DNA of 64,000 nucleotides from Bellilinea sp034411135 (GTDB lineage: Bacteria; Chloroflexota; Anaerolineae; Anaerolineales; Anaerolineaceae), in contig DAOUMN010000021.1 of NCBI GenBank assembly GCA_034411135.1, positions 62,001-126,000 of the forward strand, given 5' to 3'. The notes beneath the pieces are model-generated. The model saw nothing but the letters and a program-made list of their open reading frames with translations. It had not been told where the DNA came from and made no database searches. Of the stretch, positions 1-8,252 are shown in pieces. The stretch's first letter is position 1; each line of letters begins with the position of its first letter. The translations under genes and the position numbers were made by a program.

Positions 1-398
1 CGCCGTTGGTACTAGGTCACGCAATCGAGCACCCGGAAACTGTGGCAACCGCGATTCGCATTGGTAAACCGGCGCGCGGCGAGCAGGCACTGCAGGCAGC
101 GGAAGAATCCGGTGGGCAAATCATTGCAGTCAGTGACGAACAGATTCTACACATGCAACGGCGGCTGGCTGCGCATGGTGTGTGGGTCGAGCCGGCTTCG
201 GCTGCCGGACTGGCTGGATTATGGCAACAAATCGAACATCAACGGATCGATCTGCGAGGGAAGCGGGTTGTGGCTGTATGCACTGGGCATGGTCTCAAGG
301 ATGCGGACATCATCGTCAAACAGTTCACTCACCCGCAAATCATCCAGCCGCGCTTTTCCATCCTTGAGGGGCTTATTTTGGGAGAGGATTCACCATGA
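1..398 (+). CDS. thrC: Threonine synthase, C-terminal part (gene begins before the window)
   Basis: The visible 131 residues match the C-terminal region of PLP-dependent threonine synthase, which converts O-phosphohomoserine to threonine in the cytoplasm. A stretch reading VEPASAAGLAGL followed by a VAVCTGHGLKD segment is typical of the end of the fold-type II PLP domain. The PLP lysine and the N-terminus lie upstream of the window. The stop codon overlaps the ATG of the homoserine kinase gene (ATGA), so the two are translationally coupled and catalyse the last two steps of threonine synthesis. The assignment rests on residue pattern plus neighbour. Confidence 0.88.
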   Translation, partial: PLVLGHAIEHPETVATAIRIGKPARGEQALQAAEESGGQIIAVSDEQILHMQRRLAAHGVWVEPASAAGLAGLWQQIEHQRIDLRGKRVVAVCTGHGLKDADIIVKQFTHPQIIQPRFSILEGLILGEDSP

Positions 399-1294
399 GC
401 GAGGTCATTGTTGGCGTACCAGCCACCAGTGCAAACCTTGGTCCAGGGTTTGATTGCTTAGGGCTGGCGTTGGATTTGTGGAATACCACCTCCTTTCGGC
501 TGGGTGGGGACGGGATACAAGTTACCGTGATCGGTGAAGGAAGTGATGTTTTACCACGGGATACCGGTAACCTGGTGGTGCAGGGTTTCACGGCGCTGTA
601 CGTGCGCCGTGAAGCAACCATGCCGCGTGATCTTCATATCGAATGCAACAACTTGATTCCATTGGGGTCCGGGCTGGGCTCCAGTGCTGCAGCCGTTTTG
701 AGCGGACTGCTGGCAGCCAATTTTTTCCTTGGGCAACCACTCAGCCGGCTGGACATATTACGCCTGGCTATGGAGGTCGAAGGACACGCTGACAACGCTG
801 CCGCAGCATTATTCGGCGGACTGGTGGTGGTCGCTGTAGAAACAAACCCACCGCTGGTTAAGTCCATCCCAATTCAATCCGCCAACCTGGTGGTTGTCCT
901 GCCCCGTCTTGCACTTTCGACCAGCACGGCGCGGGCTGTGCTGCCTGATCCAATCAACCGGGCAGATGCGGTCTTCAACCTAGGGCGAACCGCGCTTGTG
1001 GTTGAAGCCTTGCGTGAAGGCGACCGCAAATTGTTGCAACGGGTAATGGAAGATCGCCTGCACCAACCCCAGCGTCTGAACTTAATTCCTGGCGCGGCGG
1101 AAGCCATTCAGGCAGCCCAGCGTATGGGTTGCCCGGCTGCGCTTTCGGGTGCCGGACCTAGTGTGTTTGCCTTCGCAGATGATAATGCCGAAGTGGTTGC
1201 CGAGGCGATGCAGTCCGCTTTCCGCACTGCCGGGTTGGAGTCGCGCTGCCTGTTTCTGTCAACCACTACTCAAACTGCACGCTGGTATGGGTGA
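395..1294 (+). CDS. thrB: Homoserine kinase (GHMP kinase family)
   Basis: This 299-residue protein phosphorylates homoserine with ATP to give O-phosphohomoserine, the substrate of the threonine synthase encoded just upstream. The N-terminus (VGVPATSANLGPGFDCLGLA) is the ThrB signature. The GHMP ATP-binding loop PLGSGLGSSAAAV lies near residues 88-100, and a C-terminal GCPAALSGAGPSVFAF segment is the third GHMP motif. The length is normal for the family. The ATG overlaps the thrC stop, so start choice is secure. It is the last gene of this operon here; an insertion sequence begins about 30 bp after its stop codon. Confidence 0.95.
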   Translation: MSEVIVGVPATSANLGPGFDCLGLALDLWNTTSFRLGGDGIQVTVIGEGSDVLPRDTGNLVVQGFTALYVRREATMPRDLHIECNNLIPLGSGLGSSAAAVLSGLLAANFFLGQPLSRLDILRLAMEVEGHADNAAAALFGGLVVVAVETNPPLVKSIPIQSANLVVVLPRLALSTSTARAVLPDPINRADAVFNLGRTALVVEALREGDRKLLQRVMEDRLHQPQRLNLIPGAAEAIQAAQRMGCPAALSGAGPSVFAFADDNAEVVAEAMQSAFRTAGLESRCLFLSTTTQTARWYG

Positions 1295-1314
1295 TTCGAA
1301 ATCTATTTTCTGCG

Positions 1315-1322
1315 CGGATTCC
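1315..1322. repeat. Left copy of a possible 8-bp target-site duplication
   Basis: CGGATTCC occurs here and again at 2680-2687, directly beyond the right end of the insertion sequence. On the left, three extra C residues (1323-1325) separate it from the TGT terminus of the element, so it is an imperfect but likely target duplication. Confidence 0.55.
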
Positions 1323-1325
1323 CCC

Positions 1326-2679
1326 TGTCAAGTCAAAAGATAATGTTACCGAAATTGAGTTGTTGGTTCAAACGAAAATGTTACCGAAGTACCGTGCTCC
1401 TTTCTGAGGGTATGGAGGACATTGACCGGTGCTGCAGGGCGATCCGAGATGGCAGCCCAAAGCTGGGTGATCAGGTCCTCGATGCGGTTGCGCAGGTGAA
1501 CGGGATTGGTGTGGTCGCGGAGCTGACGCAGCTTAGCCAGGGTGGAGGATGGCAGGGAGATGGTCTCGCACAGGCGGTCGAAAGGGGGGTTGGCAGGATC
1601 AAAGATGCGCTTATAGTAGTGAGCATCTGAGAAAACCTTTTCGCGGGTACGCAACACTGGCTGAAAGAAATTATGGTACAGCCACAGCAGTTGATAGAGC
1701 TGGCGGAGGATGGTGAGCTGTTCCAGGCGGTCTAAGCGGCCGTGGCCGACATAGGCCCGGATCAGGCTGTGATTGTTTTCCTCCACAAAGTGATTGTCAT
1801 TCTTGTGGTAGGGTCGGGAGCGGGAAAGGTCCAGTTGGACGATATGCCGCTGCCAGAAGTGCAGCAGATGGCGGTTGAAAAACTCTGAGCCGTTGTCCGG
1901 GTGAAGTTCCAGGATCGGAAAGGGCAGCCGGTTCAGGATGGTCTGGAAGCCGTCCCGCATGGCTTTATAGCTGCGTCCATAAGCCGCCTCGATTTCACTC
2001 CAACCGCTATAGACATCCACCATTTGGATGGTATGGATAAATTCTCCCGCGGAATCCTCGCCGCTGTGTACCACCAGGTCAACCTCAAAGTGGCCGGGGG
2101 TGGGAATGTCCCAGGGGATGCGGCGCATGGGATACGCTTTGCGCAAGTGGTTGCGCTGGGTTCGCGGTGGCTTGCGATAGGCCAATTTCGGTTCAGCTCG
2201 CCCAACCCGTTTGAGCATCCGTTTCAGGGTGGATACGCTGATTTGTTCCAGCTTTTTCAGGGTGTCCAGTTCAGGCCGCAGTTCCTTGTGCCGGGTCAAA
2301 TGCTACGCCATCCAGACCAGGTTGGGCTTGAGCCGTTCCGCACAGGGATAATCCGGGCTGCGCGCAATCACCTGGACAGCATCCAGCACCGCAGCCCCAT
2401 AGGTCACCCCGCGTTCTCTGCTGCGTTTCTTGCGCGATAACCGCCCGGTCAGGATGCGGATCAATGACTTGCGATGCATGCCGGTCACCTGCTCCATTTC
2501 ATCCAGTAAATAGCCTTTTCCTTTGCGACCCGCTTTCCTGTAGCGGTCCCACATCTTGTGCATGTACTTCCGTCTTTCGTTGATGGTCATGGGCTCTGTT
2601 TCGGACATGGTTAGCTCCGGTATAACATTTTCTTTTGAGCTATCCATCTTACTCCAGTAACATTTTATGTGACCTAACA
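1326..2679 (-). mobile_element. Insertion sequence with imperfect inverted ends, probably inactive
   Basis: An element of about 1354 bp holds one DDE transposase on the minus strand. The left end begins TGTCAAGTCA and the right end, read on the other strand, begins TGTTAGGTCA. Each end also carries two copies of an AATGTTAC motif spaced 35 bp apart (left: 1342 and 1377; right: 2659 and 2624 on the opposite strand), which look like paired transposase-binding sites. An 8-bp direct repeat, CGGATTCC, flanks it. The transposase resembles integrase-type (DDE/rve) transposases of the IS481/ISNCY kind; I cannot fix the family by eye. The internal amber codon suggests the copy is dead. It sits between thrB and the rpsT promoter. 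Confidence 0.8.
1346..2608 (-). pseudogene. DDE (rve-type) transposase interrupted by an in-frame TAG
   Basis: Two reading frames on the minus strand, ending at 2303 and resuming at 2302, are in the same phase and are separated only by a TAG at 2303-2305. Joined, they give about 420 residues. The N-terminal part is a basic helix-turn-helix region (MHRKSLIRIL). The catalytic core shows the first Asp in FEVDLVVHSGED, the second in HPDNGSEF and the Glu in HFVEENNHSL, so the DDE triad is intact after the stop. The stop follows PNLVWMA and could come from a single C-to-T change in a CAG codon. The start chosen, at 2608, has a GGAG eight bases upstream. Readthrough cannot be excluded. Confidence 0.82.
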
Positions 2680-2687
2680 CGGATTCC
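2680..2687. repeat. Right copy of a possible 8-bp target-site duplication
   Basis: CGGATTCC directly abuts the right terminus of the insertion sequence and repeats the sequence at 1315-1322. The -35 box of the rpsT promoter starts at the very next base. Confidence 0.6.
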
Positions 2688-2716
2688 TAGACAAAATAAG
2701 GTTGGTCGGGTAAAAT
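2688..2716 (+). promoter_or_regulatory. Promoter of rpsT
   Basis: TAGACA (2688-2693) and TAAAAT (2711-2716) are separated by exactly 17 bp, close to the sigma-70 consensus. Transcription would start near 2723, leaving a leader of about 35 nt before the TTG start. The insertion sequence ends only 8 bp upstream, so the core promoter was spared. Confidence 0.65.
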
Positions 2717-2758
2717 AGGAGGTCGCAACTGGTTGAATGAACTTTTGGAGGAAGTAAT

Positions 2759-3031
2759 TTGGCAAACATCAAGTCCCAAATCAAGCGCAATAAGCAGAAT
2801 GAACGCCGTCGTTTGCGCAACCGCTTTTTCCGTGGCGCAGCCCGCAAAGCGGTCAACAAAGCCCGCCTCACTTTGGTTACTACTGGCGAGGTCAATGAAG
2901 AAACCCGCGAAGCAGTTGTTTTGGCTGTCAAAGCGCTGGATAAAGCTGCCGAAAAAGGCGTCATCCATAAGAATAATGCTGCCCGCCGCAAGAGCCGCCT
3001 GATGAAGCGCCTGGCTTCTCTGAGCGAATAA
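2759..3031 (+). CDS. rpsT: 30S ribosomal protein S20
   Basis: This 90-residue, strongly basic protein is a primary 16S rRNA-binding protein of the small ribosomal subunit. It begins MANIKSQIKRNKQNERRRLRN and ends AARRKSRLMKRLASL, both typical of S20. The start is a TTG preceded by GGAGGAAG (2747-2754), and no ATG in this frame fits the family N-terminus. A weak start codon is common for rpsT and is linked to translational autocontrol in other bacteria; whether that applies here is inference. It is a single-gene unit with its own promoter and a strong terminator. Confidence 0.95.
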   Translation: MANIKSQIKRNKQNERRRLRNRFFRGAARKAVNKARLTLVTTGEVNEETREAVVLAVKALDKAAEKGVIHKNNAARRKSRLMKRLASLSE

Positions 3032-3060
3032 TTTTTGCGATGTTCGTTTCTTAACCTGCA

Positions 3061-3091
3061 GCGGGAGGTCAACTCCCGCTTTTGCTTTTTT
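3061..3091 (+). terminator. Rho-independent terminator of rpsT
   Basis: GCGGGAG (3061-3067) and CTCCCGC (3073-3079) form a 7-bp stem with a 5-base loop, followed by a T-rich tract (3080-3091). Confidence 0.88.
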
Positions 3092-3107
3092 AGCCCGGTT
3101 GCGGGCA

Positions 3108-3116
3108 TGATATAAT
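3108..3116 (+). promoter_or_regulatory. Extended -10 promoter of argS
   Basis: TGATATAAT carries a perfect -10 hexamer (3111-3116) with the TGn extension. No good -35 box is visible at 17 bp. The leader to the argS ATG would be about 40 nt. Confidence 0.55.
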
Positions 3117-3162
3117 CGTCACTTGGTATGGCTGGAAGATGATGAAACACAGGGTCTAAGGC

Positions 3163-4926
3163 ATGTTTGAACTGGAAAAACAGCGCATTGAAGAAGATAT
3201 CCGGCAATTTTGCCAGCAAAACCAGCTGCCGGAATGTGTGATCCAGTGGAAATGGATACCATTCAGTGGGCACTGGGGAATTTCCACTTCGTTCTTTCAA
3301 CTGGCAGCACAGGAAGCGCGCCAGGGTAAGAAAATCAATGTCAATGCGCGCGCGGCTGAGCTTGCCACGCAGATAGCTGAAACACTGGGTACGCCGCCTG
3401 GATTTGAGAAGGTGGAAGCGGTTAACGGTTATCTCAACCTGTATTTTCAACAGAGTCTGTATGCTGAACAGGTGGTTAACACGGTTCTCGAGCAAGGCAG
3501 CCGGTTTGGAAAGGCAAAATCCCGTAATGAACGGGTGATGGTGGAATTTTCCCAGCCCAACACCCATAAAGCGATGCACGTGGGGCACCTGCGGAGTGCC
3601 ATTCTGGGGGATGTGCTTAGCCGTATCCTTGCCTTTGCCGGTTTCGATGTGGTGCGGGCAAACTACCCCGGTGATATGGGGCTGCACGTTATCAAGTGGC
3701 TGTGGTGCTACATGAACTTTCATGCTGGCGAGAAACCCACGCGGGATATTACCCGCTGGATGGGTGATGTCTATGCCGAAGCCAGCCGACGTTTAGAGGA
3801 GAATCCAGCTTTGGAAAGTGAACTGCGTGCGTTATACGCGCGCTGGGATCAACGTGACCCGCAAGTAGTGAAATTATGGGAGGAAACCCGCCAGTGGTCG
3901 CTGGAAGGATTCAAAGATATCTACCGACAACTGGATATTCATTTTGATGTGTATTATTTCAACAGCCAGATGGAGCAACCCGGCAAACAGATCGTCAATG
4001 AACTGATTGCCCGCGGCATTGCCAGTGATGAGCGCCCGGAAGGTGCGGTGGTGGTCAAACTGGATGAATTGCTCGGTCTACAAAACGAAAAGTACCGTGT
4101 TCTGGTCGTGTTACGCTCGGACAATACGGCGCTGTACGCCACGGAGGACCTGGCGTTGGTGCGGCAAAAATTTAGTGACTATCCCGATTTGACCCATTCA
4201 TATTATGTTGTGGATGTACGACAGTCGCTGCATTTCCAGCAAGTTTTCAAGACGATGGAGATTGCCGGATTTGAAAAAGCAGCCCTGTGCCAGCATATTC
4301 CGTACGAACTGGTCAACCTGCCTGGGAACGTGGTGATGGCATCCCGCGAGGGAACAGTTGTTCTCTTAGAAGATCTGATTCGCGAAGCGATCAGCCGTGC
4401 TCTGGACGTGGTGCGCGAGAAAAACCCGGATTTGCCGGAGGACGTCAAGCAGAACATTGCGGCAGCCGTTGGGGTTGGGGCGATCAAGTACCCGATGCTG
4501 GCGCGTGAAAATACCAAGGTAGTCACCTTTGACTGGGAATCCGCATTGGATTTCAATGGACAGGCGGCGCCATATATCCAATATGCGTACGTACGGTCAG
4601 GCAGTATTTTACGTAAGCTCAACCAGGAATTGCCGACCAGCGCGAAAGCGGAATATGCGCTGACCACCGCGGAAGTGGAATTGATCAATCTGATCTCCCG
4701 TTTCCCAGTTGAAGTGCTGCGCTCTGCCAGCGAAATGCGACCGCTATGGCTCGCCACTTATGCTTACGAACTGGCGAAAGCCTTTAATGATTTCTACACT
4801 CAATGTCCGGTTCTTCAATCCGAAGAGCCAATGCGCAGTTTTCGCCTGCGCCTTACTGCTGCAACCCGCCAGGCAATTGCCAATAGCCTGGCTTTGCTGG
4901 GCATCACAGCCCCACAAGCGATGTGA
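3163..4926 (+). CDS. argS: Arginyl-tRNA synthetase
   Basis: This 587-residue class I aminoacyl-tRNA synthetase charges tRNA-Arg. The order is the usual one: an N-terminal additional domain (about 1-105), the Rossmann catalytic domain with the HIGH motif as HVGH at 139-142 after EFSQPNTHKAM, a KMSKS-equivalent loop reading MASREGT at 392-398, and a C-terminal DALR anticodon-binding helical domain (about 460-587). The length is normal. The ATG start at 3163 follows a short A/G-rich stretch rather than a strong Shine-Dalgarno site. It has its own promoter, and the downstream GTPase gene starts 42 bases after its stop. Confidence 0.95.
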   Translation: MFELEKQRIEEDIRQFCQQNQLPECVIQWKWIPFSGHWGISTSFFQLAAQEARQGKKINVNARAAELATQIAETLGTPPGFEKVEAVNGYLNLYFQQSLYAEQVVNTVLEQGSRFGKAKSRNERVMVEFSQPNTHKAMHVGHLRSAILGDVLSRILAFAGFDVVRANYPGDMGLHVIKWLWCYMNFHAGEKPTRDITRWMGDVYAEASRRLEENPALESELRALYARWDQRDPQVVKLWEETRQWSLEGFKDIYRQLDIHFDVYYFNSQMEQPGKQIVNELIARGIASDERPEGAVVVKLDELLGLQNEKYRVLVVLRSDNTALYATEDLALVRQKFSDYPDLTHSYYVVDVRQSLHFQQVFKTMEIAGFEKAALCQHIPYELVNLPGNVVMASREGTVVLLEDLIREAISRALDVVREKNPDLPEDVKQNIAAAVGVGAIKYPMLARENTKVVTFDWESALDFNGQAAPYIQYAYVRSGSILRKLNQELPTSAKAEYALTTAEVELINLISRFPVEVLRSASEMRPLWLATYAYELAKAFNDFYTQCPVLQSEEPMRSFRLRLTAATRQAIANSLALLGITAPQAM

Positions 4927-4968
4927 ACAGATGATCAATCTTATTCACATTCAAAGGAGAACCAAATT

Positions 4969-6285
4969 ATGACCATCCGTACGATTATTATGGGCGCAGC
5001 GGGGAGAGACTTCCATAATTTCAATGTCTTTTTCCGCGACAATTCGGAGTATCAGGTGGTGGCGTTCACTGCAACCCAGATTCCGAATATCGAAGGTCGC
5101 CGCTATCCGGCGGAACTGGCTGGCAGCCTGTACCCGGAGGGGATTCCGATTTACCCTGAAAGTGAATTGGTTAACCTGATCCACGATCTCGGTGCAGACC
5201 AGGTGGTTTTCGCTTATAGTGACGTTTCCCATGAATACGTGATGCATAAAGCCTCGCAGGTGTTGGCTGCCGGTGCGGACTTCCGTTTGATGGGTGTGCG
5301 CGATACCCAGATCAAATCCAGCAAACCAGTGGTCTCGGTTTGCGCTGTGCGCACTGGCTCTGGTAAAAGCCAGACCACCCGCCGGGTTTCCAAAATCCTC
5401 ATCAATCTGGGTTTCAAAGTGGCAGCCATTCGCCACCCAATGCCTTACGGCGACTTGGTGAAGCAGGCGGTGCAACGCTTTGCCGATTACAGTGATCTGG
5501 ATAAGCATGAATGTACCATCGAGGAGCGCGAAGAATACGAACCGCATCTTGACAATGGTGTAATTGTTTACGCTGGCGTGGATTATGAAAAGATCCTTCG
5601 TCAGGCGGAACAGGAAGTGGATATCATTCTGTGGGATGGTGGCAACAATGACTTTCCATTCTACAAGGATGACCTGGCAATTGTGGTTGCCGACCCACAC
5701 CGCCCCGGACACGAAGTGCGCTACCATCCTGGTGAGACGAATGTTCGCCGCGCCGATGTATTTGTGATCAACAAAGTCGATACAGCCAATCCGGAAGCGG
5801 TTATTGCGGTACGCGAGAGTATTGCGGCGCTCAACCCAAACGCGGTAGTGATTGAAGGCGCATCACCTCTGTTTGTCGATAACCCGGAAGAGATTCGCGG
5901 TAAACGGGTGCTGGTGATCGAAGACGGACCCACTCTGACGCATGGCGAGATGGCATATGGAGCCGGCTGGGTTGCCGCGCGGCGCTTTGGTGCTGCTGAA
6001 ATCGTCGACCCGCGTCCTTTTGCGGTTGGTTCGATTGTGACCACCTACCAAAAATACACTACTACCGGTCCAATTCTGCCTGCAATGGGTTACGGCGACG
6101 AGCAAATGCGCGATCTGGAGGAGACTATCAACAACTCGAACGTCGATCTGGTGATCTCTGCCACGCCGATTGATCTGAATCGTGTGATCAAGGTGCGCAA
6201 ACCGATGCAGCGGGTTCGCTACGAACTTCAGGAGATTGGACAGCCAACGCTCGAAGACGTTCTGAAAGCCAGGTTTTTGAAGTAA
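4969..6285 (+). CDS. Cyclic 2,3-diphosphoglycerate synthetase-like GTPase
   Basis: This 438-residue protein belongs to the predicted P-loop family that includes archaeal cyclic 2,3-diphosphoglycerate synthetase (COG2403-like). The N-terminal Rossmann-like part begins TIRTIIMGAAGRDFHNFNVFFRD, followed by a P-loop TGSGKSQ at residues 129-135, an acidic DIILWDGGNNDFPF segment and a VFVINKVD nucleotide-specificity motif. In bacteria the physiological substrate is not settled. The gene lies alone between argS and obg, preceded by AAGGAG (4954-4959). There is no sign of other cyclic-phosphoglycerate genes nearby, so I name the family only. Confidence 0.85.
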   Translation: MTIRTIIMGAAGRDFHNFNVFFRDNSEYQVVAFTATQIPNIEGRRYPAELAGSLYPEGIPIYPESELVNLIHDLGADQVVFAYSDVSHEYVMHKASQVLAAGADFRLMGVRDTQIKSSKPVVSVCAVRTGSGKSQTTRRVSKILINLGFKVAAIRHPMPYGDLVKQAVQRFADYSDLDKHECTIEEREEYEPHLDNGVIVYAGVDYEKILRQAEQEVDIILWDGGNNDFPFYKDDLAIVVADPHRPGHEVRYHPGETNVRRADVFVINKVDTANPEAVIAVRESIAALNPNAVVIEGASPLFVDNPEEIRGKRVLVIEDGPTLTHGEMAYGAGWVAARRFGAAEIVDPRPFAVGSIVTTYQKYTTTGPILPAMGYGDEQMRDLEETINNSNVDLVISATPIDLNRVIKVRKPMQRVRYELQEIGQPTLEDVLKARFLK

Positions 6286-6351
6286 TTTGGGTTCTATCCA
6301 TACGGGGGACAAAACTGGATTGCCGGTTTTGTCCCCCTCAAGAAAGCAGTT

Positions 6352-7620
6352 ATGTTCATCGATGAAGCCGTAATCAACGTCCGTTCGGGGAAAGGGGGGG
6401 ATGGTTTTGTCCATTTCCACCGCGAAAAATACGTCAACCGTGGCGGACCAGATGGGGGCGATGGGGGTCGCGGCGGGGATGTGGTGTTGGAGGTTGTTCC
6501 GACGCTGAATACGCTGGTCAATTTCCGGTACCAACGGAAATTTGCTGCTGCGGATGGCAAAAAAGGCGGCGTGAACAACATGACCGGCAAGTCAGCCGAC
6601 GATCTGGTTATACCGGTGCCGCCCGGAACGGTCATATTTGACGCGGACAACGGCGAATTGCTCGGCGATCTGGTTGAACCCGGACAACGATTGGTGGTGT
6701 GTAAAGGCGGGCGTGGCGGGCGTGGCAACGCCCGGTTTGCCAGCCCTCGTAACCAGGCGCCGCGAATTGCTGAAAAAGGTGAACCAGCCGAAGAGCGCAC
6801 TTTGCGCCTGGAACTGAAATTGATCGCTGACGTTGGTATTGTCGGTGTTCCCAACGCAGGTAAGTCCAGTTTCCTGGCAGCGGTGACCAATGCCACGCCT
6901 AAGATTGCTGATTACCCGTTCACAACCCTGGAACCTAATTTAGGGGTTGCCGACCTGGATACCGAAACCAGCCTGATCCTGGCGGATATTCCTGGTTTGA
7001 TTGAAGGCGCTCATCAAGGCGTCGGATTGGGCGATACTTTCCTGCGTCACATCCAGCGTACACGTGTTTTGATCCACCTGCTGGACGGTATGTCCCCCGA
7101 TCCGTTGGCAGATTGCAGCCAGATCAACGCCGAACTGGCTTTATTCGATCCCGATCTGGCGCGAAAACCGATGATTGTGGCATTCAATAAAATCGATCTA
7201 CCGGAGGTGGAGAATCGCTGGTTGGAAATTCGCCGCCAGCTGCAAGCCAAAGGGGTTGCCGAGCCATATGCCATATCGGCAGTTGCGCGCACAGGTTTGA
7301 ACGATGTGTTGTGGAAGTGTGTCGAATTGCTGAAGAGTACCCCACAACCTGAGGCGGCAGTCTCTTTACCGGTCTATCGCCCAGGTGATGATCCCCGTGA
7401 ATTTGAGATCACACGCACACCTGATGGTGCTTTTAAAGTAAGTGGTGCAGCCATTGAGCGAGCCGCTGCGATGACGTATTGGGAGTTCGAGGGTTCTGTG
7501 CGCCGTTTCCAGCGCCTGATTGAACGCCTCGGCGTGGAGGATCGTTTACGCGAAATGGGCATTCAGGAAGGCGATACGGTCTATATCGGCGACGAGTATG
7601 AGTTGGAATGGCAGGATTGA
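6352..7620 (+). CDS. obg: GTPase Obg (CgtA)
   Basis: This 422-residue ribosome-associated GTPase acts in 50S assembly and stress control. The glycine-rich Obg fold (about 1-158, FIDEAVINVRSGKGGDG and repeated GGRGG segments) is followed by the G domain with G1 GVPNAGKS at 165-172, DIPG, and FNKIDLP. A C-terminal OCT domain (about 345-420, FEITRTPDGAFKVSG and GDTVYIGDEYELEW) completes the standard three-domain form. The nadD start lies five bases after its stop, so obg and nadD are probably cotranscribed. Confidence 0.96.
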   Translation: MFIDEAVINVRSGKGGDGFVHFHREKYVNRGGPDGGDGGRGGDVVLEVVPTLNTLVNFRYQRKFAAADGKKGGVNNMTGKSADDLVIPVPPGTVIFDADNGELLGDLVEPGQRLVVCKGGRGGRGNARFASPRNQAPRIAEKGEPAEERTLRLELKLIADVGIVGVPNAGKSSFLAAVTNATPKIADYPFTTLEPNLGVADLDTETSLILADIPGLIEGAHQGVGLGDTFLRHIQRTRVLIHLLDGMSPDPLADCSQINAELALFDPDLARKPMIVAFNKIDLPEVENRWLEIRRQLQAKGVAEPYAISAVARTGLNDVLWKCVELLKSTPQPEAAVSLPVYRPGDDPREFEITRTPDGAFKVSGAAIERAAAMTYWEFEGSVRRFQRLIERLGVEDRLREMGIQEGDTVYIGDEYELEWQD

Positions 7621-7625
7621 TTCCG

Positions 7626-8252
7626 ATGCACATTGGCGTGTTTGGCGGCACGTTCGATCCGCCCCATGTGGGGCATTTGATCCTTGCATCAGAGGCGATT
7701 GAACAATTACACCTTGACAGGCTGTTGTGGGTACTGACACCCGACCCGCCACACAAACAGGGGCAGCTGATTTCACCATTGGCGGCGCGTCTGGCGCTGT
7801 TGCAAGCCGCAATCGCAGATAATCCCTTATTCGAACTATCGCCGGTCGAGATCACCCGTCCTGGGCCGCACTACGCGCTGGATACTGTACGGCTGTTGAA
7901 ACAAAATTACGGCTTGGATAGCCACATTCTGTACCTGGTAGGGGGCGATTCGCTGCATGATTTGCCCGAATGGTACCGCCCAGGCGAGTTGATCGCCGAG
8001 ATTACTGGGCTAGGCGTGATGCGTCGTCCAGGCGACCAGGTCGATCTTACTTACCTGGAAGAGACCCTTCCGGGGCTGAGCGCAAAGGTTCACATGATCC
8101 ATGCGCCTCTGTTGGATATCTCTGCAACCGAAATTCGGCAGCGGATTGCAGAGGGACGCCATTACCGGTATTATGTACTTCCCGCCGTATATGCCCTGAT
8201 CGAAAAGATGGGCTTGTACCGGACTGCAAAGAGTGTCGAAGGTTCGAAATGA
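7626..8252 (+). CDS. nadD: Nicotinate-nucleotide adenylyltransferase
   Basis: This 208-residue cytoplasmic enzyme transfers AMP from ATP to nicotinate mononucleotide, a step of NAD synthesis. The N-terminus HIGVFGGTFDPPHVGHL is the nucleotidyltransferase HxGH signature, and DISATEIRQRIAEG near the C-terminus is the ISATxIR motif. I chose the ATG at 7626 over an in-frame ATG at 7608 because an AGGA lies upstream of 7626 at a suitable distance and the motif begins two residues later. Its stop overlaps the next ATG (ATGA), coupling it to the lipoprotein gene. Confidence 0.94.
   Translation: MHIGVFGGTFDPPHVGHLILASEAIEQLHLDRLLWVLTPDPPHKQGQLISPLAARLALLQAAIADNPLFELSPVEITRPGPHYALDTVRLLKQNYGLDSHILYLVGGDSLHDLPEWYRPGELIAEITGLGVMRRPGDQVDLTYLEETLPGLSAKVHMIHAPLLDISATEIRQRIAEGRHYRYYVLPAVYALIEKMGLYRTAKSVEGSK

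Noticed and set aside
1901..2440. Plus-strand frame within the insertion sequence
   Set aside because: It is antisense to the transposase with no matching family and no start signal.
2674..3723. Open frame of 349 codons antisense to rpsT and argS
   Set aside because: It overlaps two well-supported genes and the rpsT terminator, and its protein is low-complexity and unlike any family.
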